Assembly (NCBI GenBank): GCA_022775905.1
Contig: JALFJX010000008.1
Location: forward strand, 1 to 59,302
Length of the DNA: 59,302 nucleotides
Direction: 5' to 3'
DNA from: Methanobrevibacter sp.
GTDB lineage: Archaea; Methanobacteriota; Methanobacteria; Methanobacteriales; Methanobacteriaceae
Shown here: positions 34,786 to 44,639 of the stretch, piece by piece
How the letters are laid out: every line of letters starts with the position of its first letter
Numbering within the stretch: the first letter of the stretch is position 1
Translations under genes and position numbers: made by a program
Notes under the pieces: generated by a model
Told to the model about the DNA's origin: nothing
Seen by the model: the letters and a program-made list of their open reading frames with translations, nothing else
Database searches by the model: none

Positions 34786-35928
34786 TTATATAAATCTTCT
34801 AAATCTTTTCATAAGTATATATGCAAGGAATAAAACGAATAATATTAAAACAAATGGTAATATGTGTAATAATATTGAATCATTAACTTTGTCGAAGTGA
34901 TATTCACTTTCAAAGCCCATGTGGCTTGCATCAGTATGATTTTGAACTATTTTTGCAAAGTTGTATGTTAAATCATAATAACTGATATGCGCGCCTTCAT
35001 ATTCAATTGAATCTGGGGCTCTTCCATTTGCATCCATGTATTCTTTAACAATTCCTCCCATTTTGAAATAATCGTAAATGCTGTATGTGTCTTTGGTTAA
35101 AAATGAAATTCCTAATGGGTTTTCTGGTTCACCGTAGTCTTTAGGAATGTCAATTCCATCACCATCAAGATAAGCACTGGTTTGATAAAGCAATTGTGGG
35201 GTTGAGTAGGATCCATATGGTCCTTTCATTTCTTTATCTCCACTTGTAACAAGCATTTTACTTGCATCAGCCATTCCTTTAGGTGATAATTTATTTGTAA
35301 CAATTAATTTATCACTTAATTCTTTTGTTGTGGAATTATCGTAACTGTTAATCATATTGACGATTTTTTGCGCAATATCTTTATTCATATTGTCGTCATA
35401 TTTCTCTAATGTACCGTCGCTATTGACATTGTCAGGATATTCTTTTGCAATTTGAATATATTGTATTCCAGCATTTGCAAGTAATGTTCCTGGGTCACGA
35501 ACTCCTGCAAGAGATTCATTAGAATAGTTGTCATCCCAAGCTCTTCTGAGGAAGCTGGAATGATTGTCTAAATCGAAACCGCCGGTATTTACGAAGATAA
35601 TCTGTTTATCACCAGTTGCAGTTGCGGACGCAAGTTGTATATAATTTCCAGCATCGGATGCAGCTATGTTTATGCTCACATCACTTGTTACTTCTATTGA
35701 TCGCCAACCTTCCCCCGGACCTGGGGCTTCATTATCGACGATTACTTGAATTTCTCCATTACTTAACTCTTCTACGTAATTTTTAATTGAGTTGAGCATG
35801 TTTGTATCAGTTTCTTTGTCTATTAAGTTATCTGATGTGATAAATGCAGTTTTTGATGCACTTACACCTTGCACAATCGGTGCAGCTATTAATAGAATCA
35901 TTAGTATAATTGCTATTTGTTTTTTCAT
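34786..35928 (-). CDS. Secreted, membrane-anchored protein with possible pseudomurein-binding repeat
   Basis: The 380-residue protein has a signal peptide (to about 24, GVSAS), a large extracytoplasmic part and a C-terminal span followed by RFRRFI, so it is held on the outer face of the membrane. Near 295-330 the segment YMDANGRAPDSIEYEG and following residues resemble the pseudomurein-binding repeat found in Methanobacteriales cell-wall enzymes. The middle (AGIQYIQIAKEYP; DDNMNKDIAQKIVNMINSYD) does not match a known catalytic domain. Probably a cell-wall-associated protein. Confidence 0.65.
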   Translation of the reverse strand: MKKQIAIILMILLIAAPIVQGVSASKTAFITSDNLIDKETDTNMLNSIKNYVEELSNGEIQVIVDNEAPGPGEGWRSIEVTSDVSINIAASDAGNYIQLASATATGDKQIIFVNTGGFDLDNHSSFLRRAWDDNYSNESLAGVRDPGTLLANAGIQYIQIAKEYPDNVNSDGTLEKYDDNMNKDIAQKIVNMINSYDNSTTKELSDKLIVTNKLSPKGMADASKMLVTSGDKEMKGPYGSYSTPQLLYQTSAYLDGDGIDIPKDYGEPENPLGISFLTKDTYSIYDYFKMGGIVKEYMDANGRAPDSIEYEGAHISYYDLTYNFAKIVQNHTDASHMGFESEYHFDKVNDSILLHILPFVLILFVLFLAYILMKRFRRFI

Positions 35929-36389
35929 TATTCCAATCCCTATGTTAACTCATATTTATTTATCAACTTTATCAATAAAATATTTTTTTAAGGTGAGTTT
36001 ATTCAATTTCTTTTTAAATCCAATATTTTTTGATTATATTAATTTTAAAATGTTATTGGCAATAAATTTAAATAAACTGGTGTTTAATAGATTTTTTGAG
36101 GATTTAAAGAGATTATCTTTTATTTTCAGTTAAATTTTGAACTGATTTAAAAAAGTATATTTCTTCATATCAAATTGGGAAGTAATCTTTTATTTTGGCA
36201 TTAAATTTAAGTAAAAATTTTTTGTGGAAGGTGACTAATTTATAGTTCACTTTTAAATTGAGGTTATTTTTTTAAAATTTGGTGATTTGATTTGTTCTTT
36301 TTAAAGAAGGACTTAAAATAAAAAGTTTAATTGCTAATTGATAGCTTTTGTTAATTGATAGTAGTATTGTTCTCGTTAGAGGTTATTAA
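35929..36389. other. Long upstream region of the DUF11 adhesin
   Basis: About 460 AT-rich bases between two divergent surface-protein genes. The only pattern I see is a direct repeat TAATTGATAG at 36335-36344 and 36352-36361, 17 bases apart and about 30 bases before the ATG. GAGGTTATTAA directly before the ATG is the ribosome-binding site. No small gene is credible here. Confidence 0.4.
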
Positions 36390-39300
36390 ATGTTAAACAA
36401 AATTCAAAAGACAGTTGTTAGCAAACCTTTTCTTATTTCATTAATCATTGTCTGTCTGATGTTCGCTTCTCTTGGAGTTAATGTGGAACATGCATATGCT
36501 GCTGATGTCAATGATACTGATGAAATGGAATTGGATGTAAATGTTGAAGATAAACTGGAAAATTCTCATGAAACTAAATTGATGTTGGAAAATACGCAGG
36601 AAAATCCAACATTGCAGGCAAAAACTTATTCAGTAACTGGAGGTACTTTTAGTGATATTCAAAATGCAATAGATAAGGCAACTGATGGGGATACAATAAA
36701 ATTAAGCGGTAAATTTACATCAAAAGGTGATGATACACTTTTGCTAAAAAAGAAATTGACAATTACGTCATCATCACAGGCAACATTGGACGGTAAAAAC
36801 AATGGAGTAATTCTAAGAATATTTAAGGGAGCAGCAAACTCACAATTATCAAATTTAAAATTTATAAATGGATATTCTGATAGTAAGGGTGGAGCAATTC
36901 TCATTACTGCTCAAAATGTCGCATTCAATAAATGTGTTTTTGAAAATAACTCTGCTGAGTTGAGTTCCGGAGCAATACATACTCAATATAATGCAGTATC
37001 TGCACAGGGTATGAGAATTAAGAACTGTAACTTCACGGGGAATCATGCTGGAATTGCTGCTGGTGCTTTAGGTATTTTCGCTCATGACTTTTTAATTGAA
37101 AACTGTGTTTTTAATTCCAATTATGTCAAAGGTGACGGTGAATGCTATGGTGGGGCAGTTCAGTTAGGTTTGGATACTGAACCGTCTTATGGTAATGTTA
37201 AAAATTGTTTATTTGTAAACAACAAGGCAATATCCAGTGTTGGATTAGGTCATGCAGGTGCTGGATGTGTTAGAAATGGATCATCTTATTACAACTGTGT
37301 ATTTATTGGAAATACTGCAGATTGGGGTTCTGCTTTGACATACCATGCATCAGGTAATCTGGATAACTGTACTTTAATTAATAACACTGCAACTAAATAT
37401 GGTGGTGCAGTGGCTATTATGTTGAATTATTTGGATTATATGGATTTAAACATTACAAATAGTGTTTTTAAAGGAAATAAAGCTCCTTTAGGAGGTGCTG
37501 TTAAATTAGATGGATTAAATATAAAAATTGAAAACTCATTATTTGAGGATAATTATGCTTCTGAATATGGTGGTGCTGTTAATATCAATGCGACTAATGT
37601 TAAAGTCATAAACTCTGAATTTAACAGGAACATTGCAAATATTGATGGAGGTGCATTATTCATCACAGGTAAGGATACTGTAGTTAGAAATTCAAAATTC
37701 ACATCAAATGAAGCAATACCTGATGCAAGTAAATTAAATGATGGATTGGGTGGAGCTATTTATGTAAACAGTACAATGGTTTTAGCTCAAAATAATGAAT
37801 TTAAATTGAATACTGCAAGAAATGGCAGTGCAATTTATTTTGATAAGGATGGTGTTGAATTTAAATTGGCAAATAATACATTATATCAAAACCAAGCTTG
37901 GGTTTACAAGTTGCCGATTTCTGCTCATGATATCTACTATGGGGATGTAGAAAACATAAAATCAGTAATTTATGGGGGAAACAACATTGCTGACTTTGAC
38001 AATATAAATGTATCTAATGCAATCTATAATGCAGCAGGCAATGATAAAATTCAAATTGATGGTGAAAATCCTGTTCTGGGTGCTGTTGATACTGGTGAAC
38101 TTTATCAGGATGACCGTGAATACAATATGAATGTTTTAATGACTGTACAGAATGAAGATGGGACTGTAGTCTACAATAAATCTTCAAATACTAACTATTT
38201 AGGTGAAGTGTCTGATAGTCTGGAAGACTTAAAGCCGGGAAAATATTATGTAACTGCAAAACATTATGAAGACAATTACTATAAGTCAATTACTAATGAA
38301 ACAGTATTTAATGTGCTTCCAAAAACTGATAATAAGATTTTAAAAGCAAGCAACAATGATTCAATTGCTTATGAAGATACTGTTGTTTGGACATTAAACA
38401 TCACTAACAATGGACCAAATGATGCTACTGGTGTCATTGTAACTGATGTGCTTCCGGAAGGTTTGATTTGGATATGTGATGACAGTAATGGAGCATATGA
38501 TCCTAAAACAGGTATTTTGACAATCGGTTCATTAAAAGTTGGTGAAACATTAATTGTTAACATCATAACTAAAGTCAACAAGACTGGTGAAATCAAAAAT
38601 GAAGCAAATGTCACTGGTAATGAATACGATATTGATTTGGACAATAATCATGATGAACAGGAAATCACTGTCCCACCTACAGTTGATGTATCCGTAATTA
38701 AGGATGTTAATGTCTCTAATCCTAATTATGGTGATTTGATTGAGTGGATAATAACTGTTTCTAATTTTGGTCCTGATGTGGCTCATGATGTTAATGTTAC
38801 AGATTTGCTTCCTGTTTCATTGGAGTTTGTTAGTTCTGATGGTGATTATGATGTTAGTACTGGAGTTTGGAATGTTGGTGATTTGGAAGTCAATAACTCA
38901 GTTAAATTGAGTTTGGTATGTAGAGTTGCATCTACTGGTGTTATAAATAATAAAGTTGATGTTACTTCCCGTGAAATTGACCGTAATATGTCAAATAATC
39001 ATTATGAAAAACAAATTAGCACTCCTGAAACTGTTGATTTGGAAGTGATTAAGGATGTTAACATATCAAACCCTAAATTTGGCGATTTGGTTGAATGGAC
39101 AGTAACTGTTTCTAATTTTGGTCCTGATGTGGCTCATGATGTTAATGTTACAGATTTGCTTCCTGTTTCATTGGAATTTGTTAGTTCTGATGGTGATTAT
39201 GATGTAAGTACTGGAGTTTGGAATGTTGGTGATTTGAAAGTTAATGGAACAACCAAATTAACAATTGTTTCAAAAGTTATTGCAACAGGAAACATTGTTA

Positions 39301-41342
39301 ATAATGCAGAGGTCATATCTCGTGAAGTTGACTGCAACTTATCAAACAATCATGATGAAGAGGAAATTGATGTTCCTCCAGCAGTTGACCTTGAAGTTGG
39401 AAAATTAGTCAATGAAACTAATCCTAATTTCAAAAATCAAGTTAAATGGACAATAATTGTTAAAAACAATGGTCCTGATGATGCACATGGTGTGAAAGTC
39501 ACTGATCTATTTTCAAATGCATTGATTTGGATTAGTGATGATTCTCTTGGAAGATATGATTCAAAAACAGGAATATGGGATATTGGAACTTTAAACAAAG
39601 GTGAGACAATTGAACTTAACATCATATCACAGGTGAATCAAACTGGAAATATTACAAATAATGTCTCAGTAAACTCCCTAGAAGATGATATTGATTTAAC
39701 AAACAATGAAGCTAATAAGACAATTCTTGTTAATAAATCTGGTGATTTGGCTATTGTAAAAACTGTTAATGTAACTGAGGCCAATTATGGTGAACTAATT
39801 AAATGGACATTAACAGCATCAAACAATGGTCCTGATAAAGTAACTGGTGTCACTGTTCAGGATATTCTTCCAGAAGGTTTTGTGCTTGTTAATTACACTG
39901 CAAGTAAAGGATTTTATGATGAAGGTGTATGGGCAGTGTGCTGTCTTGAAAAAGGAGAAATTGAAACTTTGGAGTTAGTCTGTAAAGTTATTAGGACTGG
40001 AAACATTACAAACATCGCAGAAATTTCAGGAATTGAACATGATCCTAATTTGGACAATAATATGGATAATGAATCTATTGAAGTGCCTCCTGCATCAGAT
40101 ATTTCAGTTATAAAACAAGTAACTGAAGATAATCCATACTTTGGAGATATTGTTACATGGATTATTAAAGTCACAAACAATGGTCCTGACAGAGCAAATA
40201 ATGTCAAAGTAACTGATGTGTTGCCTTATGGATTGGTCTTTAACAGTTATTCTTCAACTTGTGGGGTCTATGAAAATGGTGTATGGGTAATAGATTATCT
40301 AAATGTAGGTCAAAGTGAATGTTTGAACATTAGTTGTCATGTTAATGAGTTGGGAGTTATTGTGAACAACGTATCAGTAATGGCTGATGAATATGATGTT
40401 GATATGTCAAATAATCATGATGATGAATTGATTGATGTATTGCCGGTTTCAGACCTTTCAATTGAAAAATTTGCTAATGTCTCTACTGCTAACTATAATG
40501 ACTTGGTTAAATGGACAGTAATAGTTTCAAACAATGGTCCAAACTGTGCAACAGGTGTGTTTATTCAGGATATATTACCTAATTCATTAAAATTAATTAG
40601 TGCAAATGGTAATTATGAAAATGGCATTTGGTATGTTGGTGATTTGGATGTTGGTGAATCTAAAGCATTGGAAATTATCACAAAAATCATTAAAACAGGA
40701 AATATTACTAATGTGGCTAAAGCAAATGGTAATGAGAAAGATCCAAATCCTAATAATAATGAGGATAATGGGACAATTTATGTGAAACCTGCAGCTGATT
40801 TATCAATTACTAAAACAGTTTCAAAATACACATATAATGTTGGTGAGATCGTTGCTTACAGCATTAAAGTAAATAACAATGGTCCTGCAGATGCAGTTAA
40901 TGTTAGAGTTAGTGAAAAGTTTCCTAAATCATTAACCTTAAAATCAGTTGAACAATCCACAGGTGAATTCGATACATCAAATAATGTTTGGTCAATTGAG
41001 AAACTTGCTGCAGGGGGCGAAGAAAAATTACTTGTGAAATTTGAAGCTACAAGTGAAGGAATATTTGAAAATGTTGCTTCTGTTGTGAGTGATACTCCGG
41101 ATGATAACTTGGAAAATAATAATGATTCTGCAACAGTTGAAATCATTAATAATACTTCAAATGATATTGTAAGTAATATTACTGGTAACTTCAGTGAAAA
41201 TAATGTTGCTCATGCAGAAAACATTAAACAACCAGTTTATGGTCTTTCAAAAAATCCTACCTCAAATCTAATATCTCTGCTAGCTATTTCAGCAATTATA
41301 TCAATTATTTTTGGAAGTAATGATATTTTTAGAAAAAGATAA
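36390..41342 (+). CDS. Giant adhesin-like protein: beta-helix plus eight DUF11 domains
   Basis: The 1650-residue protein has an N-terminal signal (cleavage near AYAAD, residue 38), a right-handed beta-helix from about 85 to 560 with pectate-lyase-type turns (GGAVKL, GGALFI), a small Ig-like domain near 580-640, then eight DUF11 domains of about 117 residues each, marked by NNGPD/NFGPD and DVLP/DLLP. The C-terminus (LISLLAISAIISIIFG, then FRKR) is a membrane anchor. Fits a Methanobrevibacter adhesin-like protein projecting through the pseudomurein wall. DUF11 domains 2 and 3 are almost identical in DNA. Confidence 0.93.
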   Translation: MLNKIQKTVVSKPFLISLIIVCLMFASLGVNVEHAYAADVNDTDEMELDVNVEDKLENSHETKLMLENTQENPTLQAKTYSVTGGTFSDIQNAIDKATDGDTIKLSGKFTSKGDDTLLLKKKLTITSSSQATLDGKNNGVILRIFKGAANSQLSNLKFINGYSDSKGGAILITAQNVAFNKCVFENNSAELSSGAIHTQYNAVSAQGMRIKNCNFTGNHAGIAAGALGIFAHDFLIENCVFNSNYVKGDGECYGGAVQLGLDTEPSYGNVKNCLFVNNKAISSVGLGHAGAGCVRNGSSYYNCVFIGNTADWGSALTYHASGNLDNCTLINNTATKYGGAVAIMLNYLDYMDLNITNSVFKGNKAPLGGAVKLDGLNIKIENSLFEDNYASEYGGAVNINATNVKVINSEFNRNIANIDGGALFITGKDTVVRNSKFTSNEAIPDASKLNDGLGGAIYVNSTMVLAQNNEFKLNTARNGSAIYFDKDGVEFKLANNTLYQNQAWVYKLPISAHDIYYGDVENIKSVIYGGNNIADFDNINVSNAIYNAAGNDKIQIDGENPVLGAVDTGELYQDDREYNMNVLMTVQNEDGTVVYNKSSNTNYLGEVSDSLEDLKPGKYYVTAKHYEDNYYKSITNETVFNVLPKTDNKILKASNNDSIAYEDTVVWTLNITNNGPNDATGVIVTDVLPEGLIWICDDSNGAYDPKTGILTIGSLKVGETLIVNIITKVNKTGEIKNEANVTGNEYDIDLDNNHDEQEITVPPTVDVSVIKDVNVSNPNYGDLIEWIITVSNFGPDVAHDVNVTDLLPVSLEFVSSDGDYDVSTGVWNVGDLEVNNSVKLSLVCRVASTGVINNKVDVTSREIDRNMSNNHYEKQISTPETVDLEVIKDVNISNPKFGDLVEWTVTVSNFGPDVAHDVNVTDLLPVSLEFVSSDGDYDVSTGVWNVGDLKVNGTTKLTIVSKVIATGNIVNNAEVISREVDCNLSNNHDEEEIDVPPAVDLEVGKLVNETNPNFKNQVKWTIIVKNNGPDDAHGVKVTDLFSNALIWISDDSLGRYDSKTGIWDIGTLNKGETIELNIISQVNQTGNITNNVSVNSLEDDIDLTNNEANKTILVNKSGDLAIVKTVNVTEANYGELIKWTLTASNNGPDKVTGVTVQDILPEGFVLVNYTASKGFYDEGVWAVCCLEKGEIETLELVCKVIRTGNITNIAEISGIEHDPNLDNNMDNESIEVPPASDISVIKQVTEDNPYFGDIVTWIIKVTNNGPDRANNVKVTDVLPYGLVFNSYSSTCGVYENGVWVIDYLNVGQSECLNISCHVNELGVIVNNVSVMADEYDVDMSNNHDDELIDVLPVSDLSIEKFANVSTANYNDLVKWTVIVSNNGPNCATGVFIQDILPNSLKLISANGNYENGIWYVGDLDVGESKALEIITKIIKTGNITNVAKANGNEKDPNPNNNEDNGTIYVKPAADLSITKTVSKYTYNVGEIVAYSIKVNNNGPADAVNVRVSEKFPKSLTLKSVEQSTGEFDTSNNVWSIEKLAAGGEEKLLVKFEATSEGIFENVASVVSDTPDDNLENNNDSATVEIINNTSNDIVSNITGNFSENNVAHAENIKQPVYGLSKNPTSNLISLLAISAIISIIFGSNDIFRKR
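38752..38885 (+). repeat. Near-identical DUF11 DNA repeat, copy 1
   Basis: These 134 bases match 39103-39236 with two differences I can see. The offset is 351 bases, exactly 117 codons, so the repeat keeps frame. The other DUF11 copies in the gene are far more diverged. Confidence 0.85.
39103..39236 (+). repeat. Near-identical DUF11 DNA repeat, copy 2
   Basis: Second copy of the 134-base repeat in DUF11 domain 3. Both differences from copy 1 are single bases. The close match points to recent duplication or gene conversion within the adhesin gene. Confidence 0.85.
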
Positions 41343-41610
41343 AATTAAAGTAGCTTTGATGCTACTTTTTATTATTTTTTTTAAACGATTTTTCAAATTC
41401 ATGCAACTATCAAAATTATTACTTTTTCGATTAATTATTTTATATTTTGAATATATAACTACTTAAATACTGTTTCATTTCTTTAATTTAAGCAAAACCT
41501 TTAAATAAAACTTGTGATAAATATAATATTACATATTGATAAAATGTTATTTTTTTTAAAAAATCATTTGGATAGTCAATATTATGAAAAAAACACAAAG
41601 AGGTGTAATT

Positions 41611-42045
41611 ATGTCTGAAGAAGAAATTATGGAACAAACTTCCGAAGAATTCCCTGAAGAAGATGAAGAAAAATTACCTTTCGCTAAAGCTGAGGTAGTT
41701 CGTTTAATGAAAGAAAATCTTGATGATGACAAAATGATCAGGGAAAGAGTAAAAGTCGAAATGAACAAATTCTTAGGCGAAGTTTTAAAAAATGTATGTA
41801 AACAATTAAACGATTATCCTTATACTACTATTGAATACGAAATGCTTAAAGAATCTACTTATCCTTACACTAACATCGAAAGGATCAATCAAGAAAAAGA
41901 AAGAATTTTATTACATTTAGAAGCTATTAAAGCAGATTGTAACGCATTAGCTATGGATGTACAAAAAACATTAAAATTAAAAGATGTAGTAGAAGAAGAT
42001 ACTTTCAGCTTCTCTGCACCTGTTGAAGAAGATAAAGAAGAATAA
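41611..42045 (+). CDS. Histone-fold-like protein with long helical tail
   Basis: About 144 residues. I chose ATG 41611, with GAGGTG upstream, over the earlier ATG 41584. After an acidic N-terminus, [15 protein letters not shown] near 22-36 resembles the first strand and helix of archaeal histones, a long central helix ([23 protein letters not shown]) follows, then IEYEMLKES. Beyond this fold-like part is a second long helix (about 88-125) likely to form a coiled coil, and an acidic end. Archaeal histone variants with coiled-coil extensions have been predicted, so this may be one. The usual DNA-contact motif with Arg-Lys-Thr is missing, so the call is tentative. Confidence 0.5.
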   Translation: MSEEEIMEQTSEEFPEEDEEKLPFAKAEVVRLMKENLDDDKMIRERVKVEMNKFLGEVLKNVCKQLNDYPYTTIEYEMLKESTYPYTNIERINQEKERILLHLEAIKADCNALAMDVQKTLKLKDVVEEDTFSFSAPVEEDKEE

Positions 42046-42056
42046 TTCTTCTTTAC

Positions 42057-42635
42057 TTATTCTTCTATATGACTAAAACCTGTTTTTAACTTGTGTAATT
42101 CCTCTTCAGGAATTTCAGAAATCTCAACACTATCACTTACAACATTACTTTGACCGAATGGATCTAAAATAATTAAAGTTGCAGTTCCGTTTCCTTTTTT
42201 AAGCTCTTGAAGATGACTTAAAGTTTTCTTACCATTTTCCTGTGATGCATCATCATCAAATAAGTTCAAAGCTTTTTTTACTGCATCTTCAAAACGGGTG
42301 AGGATTCCTTCGACATTTGTCACGTATCCTTCTGATTTTGGACCCGGTTCTACTTTAACTCCAACTTCAGGAATTGAAACGGTTGCAGATTGTGATCTGA
42401 CAACTCTTACAGATAAATTGTTTTTGTTGATTTTGATAACGTATTTAGCAGGATCATTTTGTTCTAAAGCTATGATGTCACTGTGTTTGAATCCGCATTC
42501 TGGACATTGGATTGTTGTTTCTAAAACTTTTCCAAAGTGAGGTATTTCAATTTCTTTCATTATTGATTTAGCAACACCCTCAACATGGCAAACAGGACAT
42601 TTTATGACCATTTCATTAATTTCCATTTCATTCAT
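42057..42635 (-). CDS. ZPR1-type zinc finger protein
   Basis: The 192-residue protein is an archaeal single-module ZPR1: a zinc finger (CPVCH near 14-18, CPECGFKHSDI near 44-54) followed by the ZPR1 beta domain (VSIPEVGVKVEPGPKSEGYVTNVEGIL near 91-117). In eukaryotes ZPR1 assists folding of elongation factor eEF1A; archaeal members may do likewise for aEF1A, which is inference. It is convergent with the histone-like gene with an 11-base gap. Confidence 0.9.
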   Translation of the reverse strand: MNEMEINEMVIKCPVCHVEGVAKSIMKEIEIPHFGKVLETTIQCPECGFKHSDIIALEQNDPAKYVIKINKNNLSVRVVRSQSATVSIPEVGVKVEPGPKSEGYVTNVEGILTRFEDAVKKALNLFDDDASQENGKKTLSHLQELKKGNGTATLIILDPFGQSNVVSDSVEISEIPEEELHKLKTGFSHIEE

Positions 42636-42860
42636 TTATAACATATCCTTTATTGTATTTGCGATAATAATGATAATTTTTAATATTATTAATTTTTATT
42701 TATCTTAATTTATTAATTAATTTTTCCGTAAAACATTTACATTTATTAATATGAAAAATTATAATTATTAATATAACATTCTTTTTGAAATTATTTTTGA
42801 AAAATCTTAGGATAATAAATTTACGGTTGTTATAAATTATAAGTTATAGGGGTGAAATTT

Positions 42861-43913
42861 TTGTATTCAATAAAATCAGTAAAAGAAATTCAAGATTTAA
42901 ATCCATTCATAGTTGTAGGTTGTGGTGGTGGAGGTGAAAAATTCTCCAATCTTGAAGGTGTTGAAGCAGTCGGATTCATCGATGACAGTGTTAAAAAACA
43001 AGGAAAAGAATTCTGTGGTCATATTGTAGCAAGTGGCTTAGATGAATGTCTTAAAGATGCAAAAGATGCAAAATCTTTAGTAATCATGCTTCCAATCGGA
43101 GCAGAAGGTGCAGCTTTAAAATATGCAGTTCAAGCTATTGATGCAGGATTAAATGTCATTACTTCATTTAGATCTTTAGCTATTGCAGAAAACACATCTT
43201 TAAAGAAATTTGCTGATGCAAAAGGTGTTGTAATCAAAGATATCGGTCCTAGATTAGATGTTGTTAAAACAATCGCAGGTATTGCTCCTGAAAAATCCTG
43301 TGAAGTATTACCAAAAATTTCATACGAACCAAAAGCTCCAGTAATCTTTGTTGGAGGAACTTCCCAGGAATGTGGTAAAAGAACAACTACTAAAACACTA
43401 GGTATTGCAAGTATGAAAAGAGGATTAACTCCTGCAATTATTTCCACTGATGAAATGGGATTGGAAGAACCTACTGACTTTAACTTCAGAGCTGGAAGTT
43501 TATCTGCAATGGATGTTCCAGCAGCAGTATTGTCTGCAATTAAATATGCTGAAGAAACAAAACAACCAGATATTATTTTTATTGAAGGTCAATCCAGTTT
43601 AACTGAAAAAGGAAACCCTCACCCTAGAGGATTATCTGCAGCTATATTAATTGGTGCTGCTCCTGATGCTGTTATTGTTGGACACAGACCAAATCACCCA
43701 TATAGAGAACCTAGAGGTATTGAAGAAGAAATCAGAGCTATCGAAGCAGTTGAACCTACAAAAGTTGTTGGTTTATCAATCAACCTTAAAAATGCTGACT
43801 TAGACTTATGTCCTGAATTCTTTGAATCCAAATACAATTTACCTGCTGAGGATGTTTATAATAATGGTGCTGATAAATTATTAGATGCTATATTTGAATA
43901 TTTAGAGGAGTAA
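42861..43913 (+). CDS. DUF1611 family P-loop protein
   Basis: About 350 residues with an N-terminal Rossmann-like domain ([18 protein letters not shown]) and a C-terminal P-loop domain ([14 protein letters not shown], Walker A variant; [11 protein letters not shown], Walker B region), the DUF1611 layout. Some bacterial relatives (DgcN type) act in D-amino acid metabolism; the archaeal role is unknown. The start is best placed at TTG 42861, because GGGGTGAA immediately upstream is the ribosome-binding site and includes the earlier GTG. It lies five bases upstream of sepF, probably co-transcribed. Confidence 0.83.
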   Translation: MYSIKSVKEIQDLNPFIVVGCGGGGEKFSNLEGVEAVGFIDDSVKKQGKEFCGHIVASGLDECLKDAKDAKSLVIMLPIGAEGAALKYAVQAIDAGLNVITSFRSLAIAENTSLKKFADAKGVVIKDIGPRLDVVKTIAGIAPEKSCEVLPKISYEPKAPVIFVGGTSQECGKRTTTKTLGIASMKRGLTPAIISTDEMGLEEPTDFNFRAGSLSAMDVPAAVLSAIKYAEETKQPDIIFIEGQSSLTEKGNPHPRGLSAAILIGAAPDAVIVGHRPNHPYREPRGIEEEIRAIEAVEPTKVVGLSINLKNADLDLCPEFFESKYNLPAEDVYNNGADKLLDAIFEYLEE

Positions 43914-43918
43914 TTTAA

Positions 43919-44458
43919 ATGAGCTTTATGGACGATTTAAAAAGAAGTTTGGGCTATGAAGAAACAGAAGACAGTGAAAAGAAAGAAAGTACTGGTTTCA
44001 ATTTTTCAGGTATTATAAATGATATCACTACTTCTGTTAAAAATACAAGAGAGCAACATAAACAACAACCAACTCAACAACAGGACACTAAACCATATGA
44101 ATACAGGCCTGCTCCTAAGCCACAAGAAGCTCCTAGAACTGTTCCAGTATATGATGATTTTGATGATGACTTTGTGATTACTCCAGAACAATCATTCTAT
44201 GAAATTGTTTTGATTAGGCCAAAAACTCTTGATGACATCAACTATATGGTTGATCAAATCCTTGAAGAGCAAAATCCGATCATTGTTGATTTATCTTTCC
44301 TAGAAAGAGAAAGTGAAGCTAACTTTAAATTAGCTGGAGATAAAATCAGACAAATCAGAACAAATTATGGTGCACAAGCATTATTACTCGCACGTTCTGA
44401 AGATAAAAATTTAATTATTCTCTCACCTAAAAAAGTAAAGTTAGTCAATAAAGGATAA
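43919..44458 (+). CDS. sepF: Cell division protein SepF
   Basis: The 179-residue protein has the standard archaeal SepF build: an N-terminal amphipathic membrane-binding helix (MSFMDDLKRSLGY), a Gln/Pro-rich linker (about 55-85) and a C-terminal beta-alpha domain (YEIVLIRPKTLDDINYMVDQI near 97-117; NPIIVDLSFLER near 122-133). It anchors FtsZ filaments to the membrane at the division site, as shown for Methanobrevibacter smithii SepF. GAGGAG precedes the ATG. Confidence 0.94.
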   Translation: MSFMDDLKRSLGYEETEDSEKKESTGFNFSGIINDITTSVKNTREQHKQQPTQQQDTKPYEYRPAPKPQEAPRTVPVYDDFDDDFVITPEQSFYEIVLIRPKTLDDINYMVDQILEEQNPIIVDLSFLERESEANFKLAGDKIRQIRTNYGAQALLLARSEDKNLIILSPKKVKLVNKG

Positions 44459-44639
44459 GTAGAAATCAATTTCTACTTTTTTACTATTTTTTTAATAATT
44501 TAATAACTTCTTTAATATATTTGTTGACTTTTTAGTTTTGTTTTAATTTTTTTCAATTTAACAACATGTTTGTAAAATTAAATCATTCTCTTTTTATATT
44601 ATTAAAACAAAATATTATTGTATAAGTGGGGGATTTTTT

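Noticed and set aside
35792-36133. Open frame of 113 codons on the plus strand
   Set aside because: It begins antisense to the signal-peptide region of the secreted protein and continues into AT-rich intergenic DNA; no start signals or recognisable domain.
40600-40785. Met-rich frame inside the adhesin
   Set aside because: It is a shifted reading of a DUF11 repeat and has no independent evidence.
36900-41140. CRISPR-like periodicity in the large adhesin gene
   Set aside because: The repeats are protein-coding DUF11 and beta-helix units in one open frame, 351 bases apart, not short repeats with unique spacers. No CRISPR array or cas gene is present in the window.
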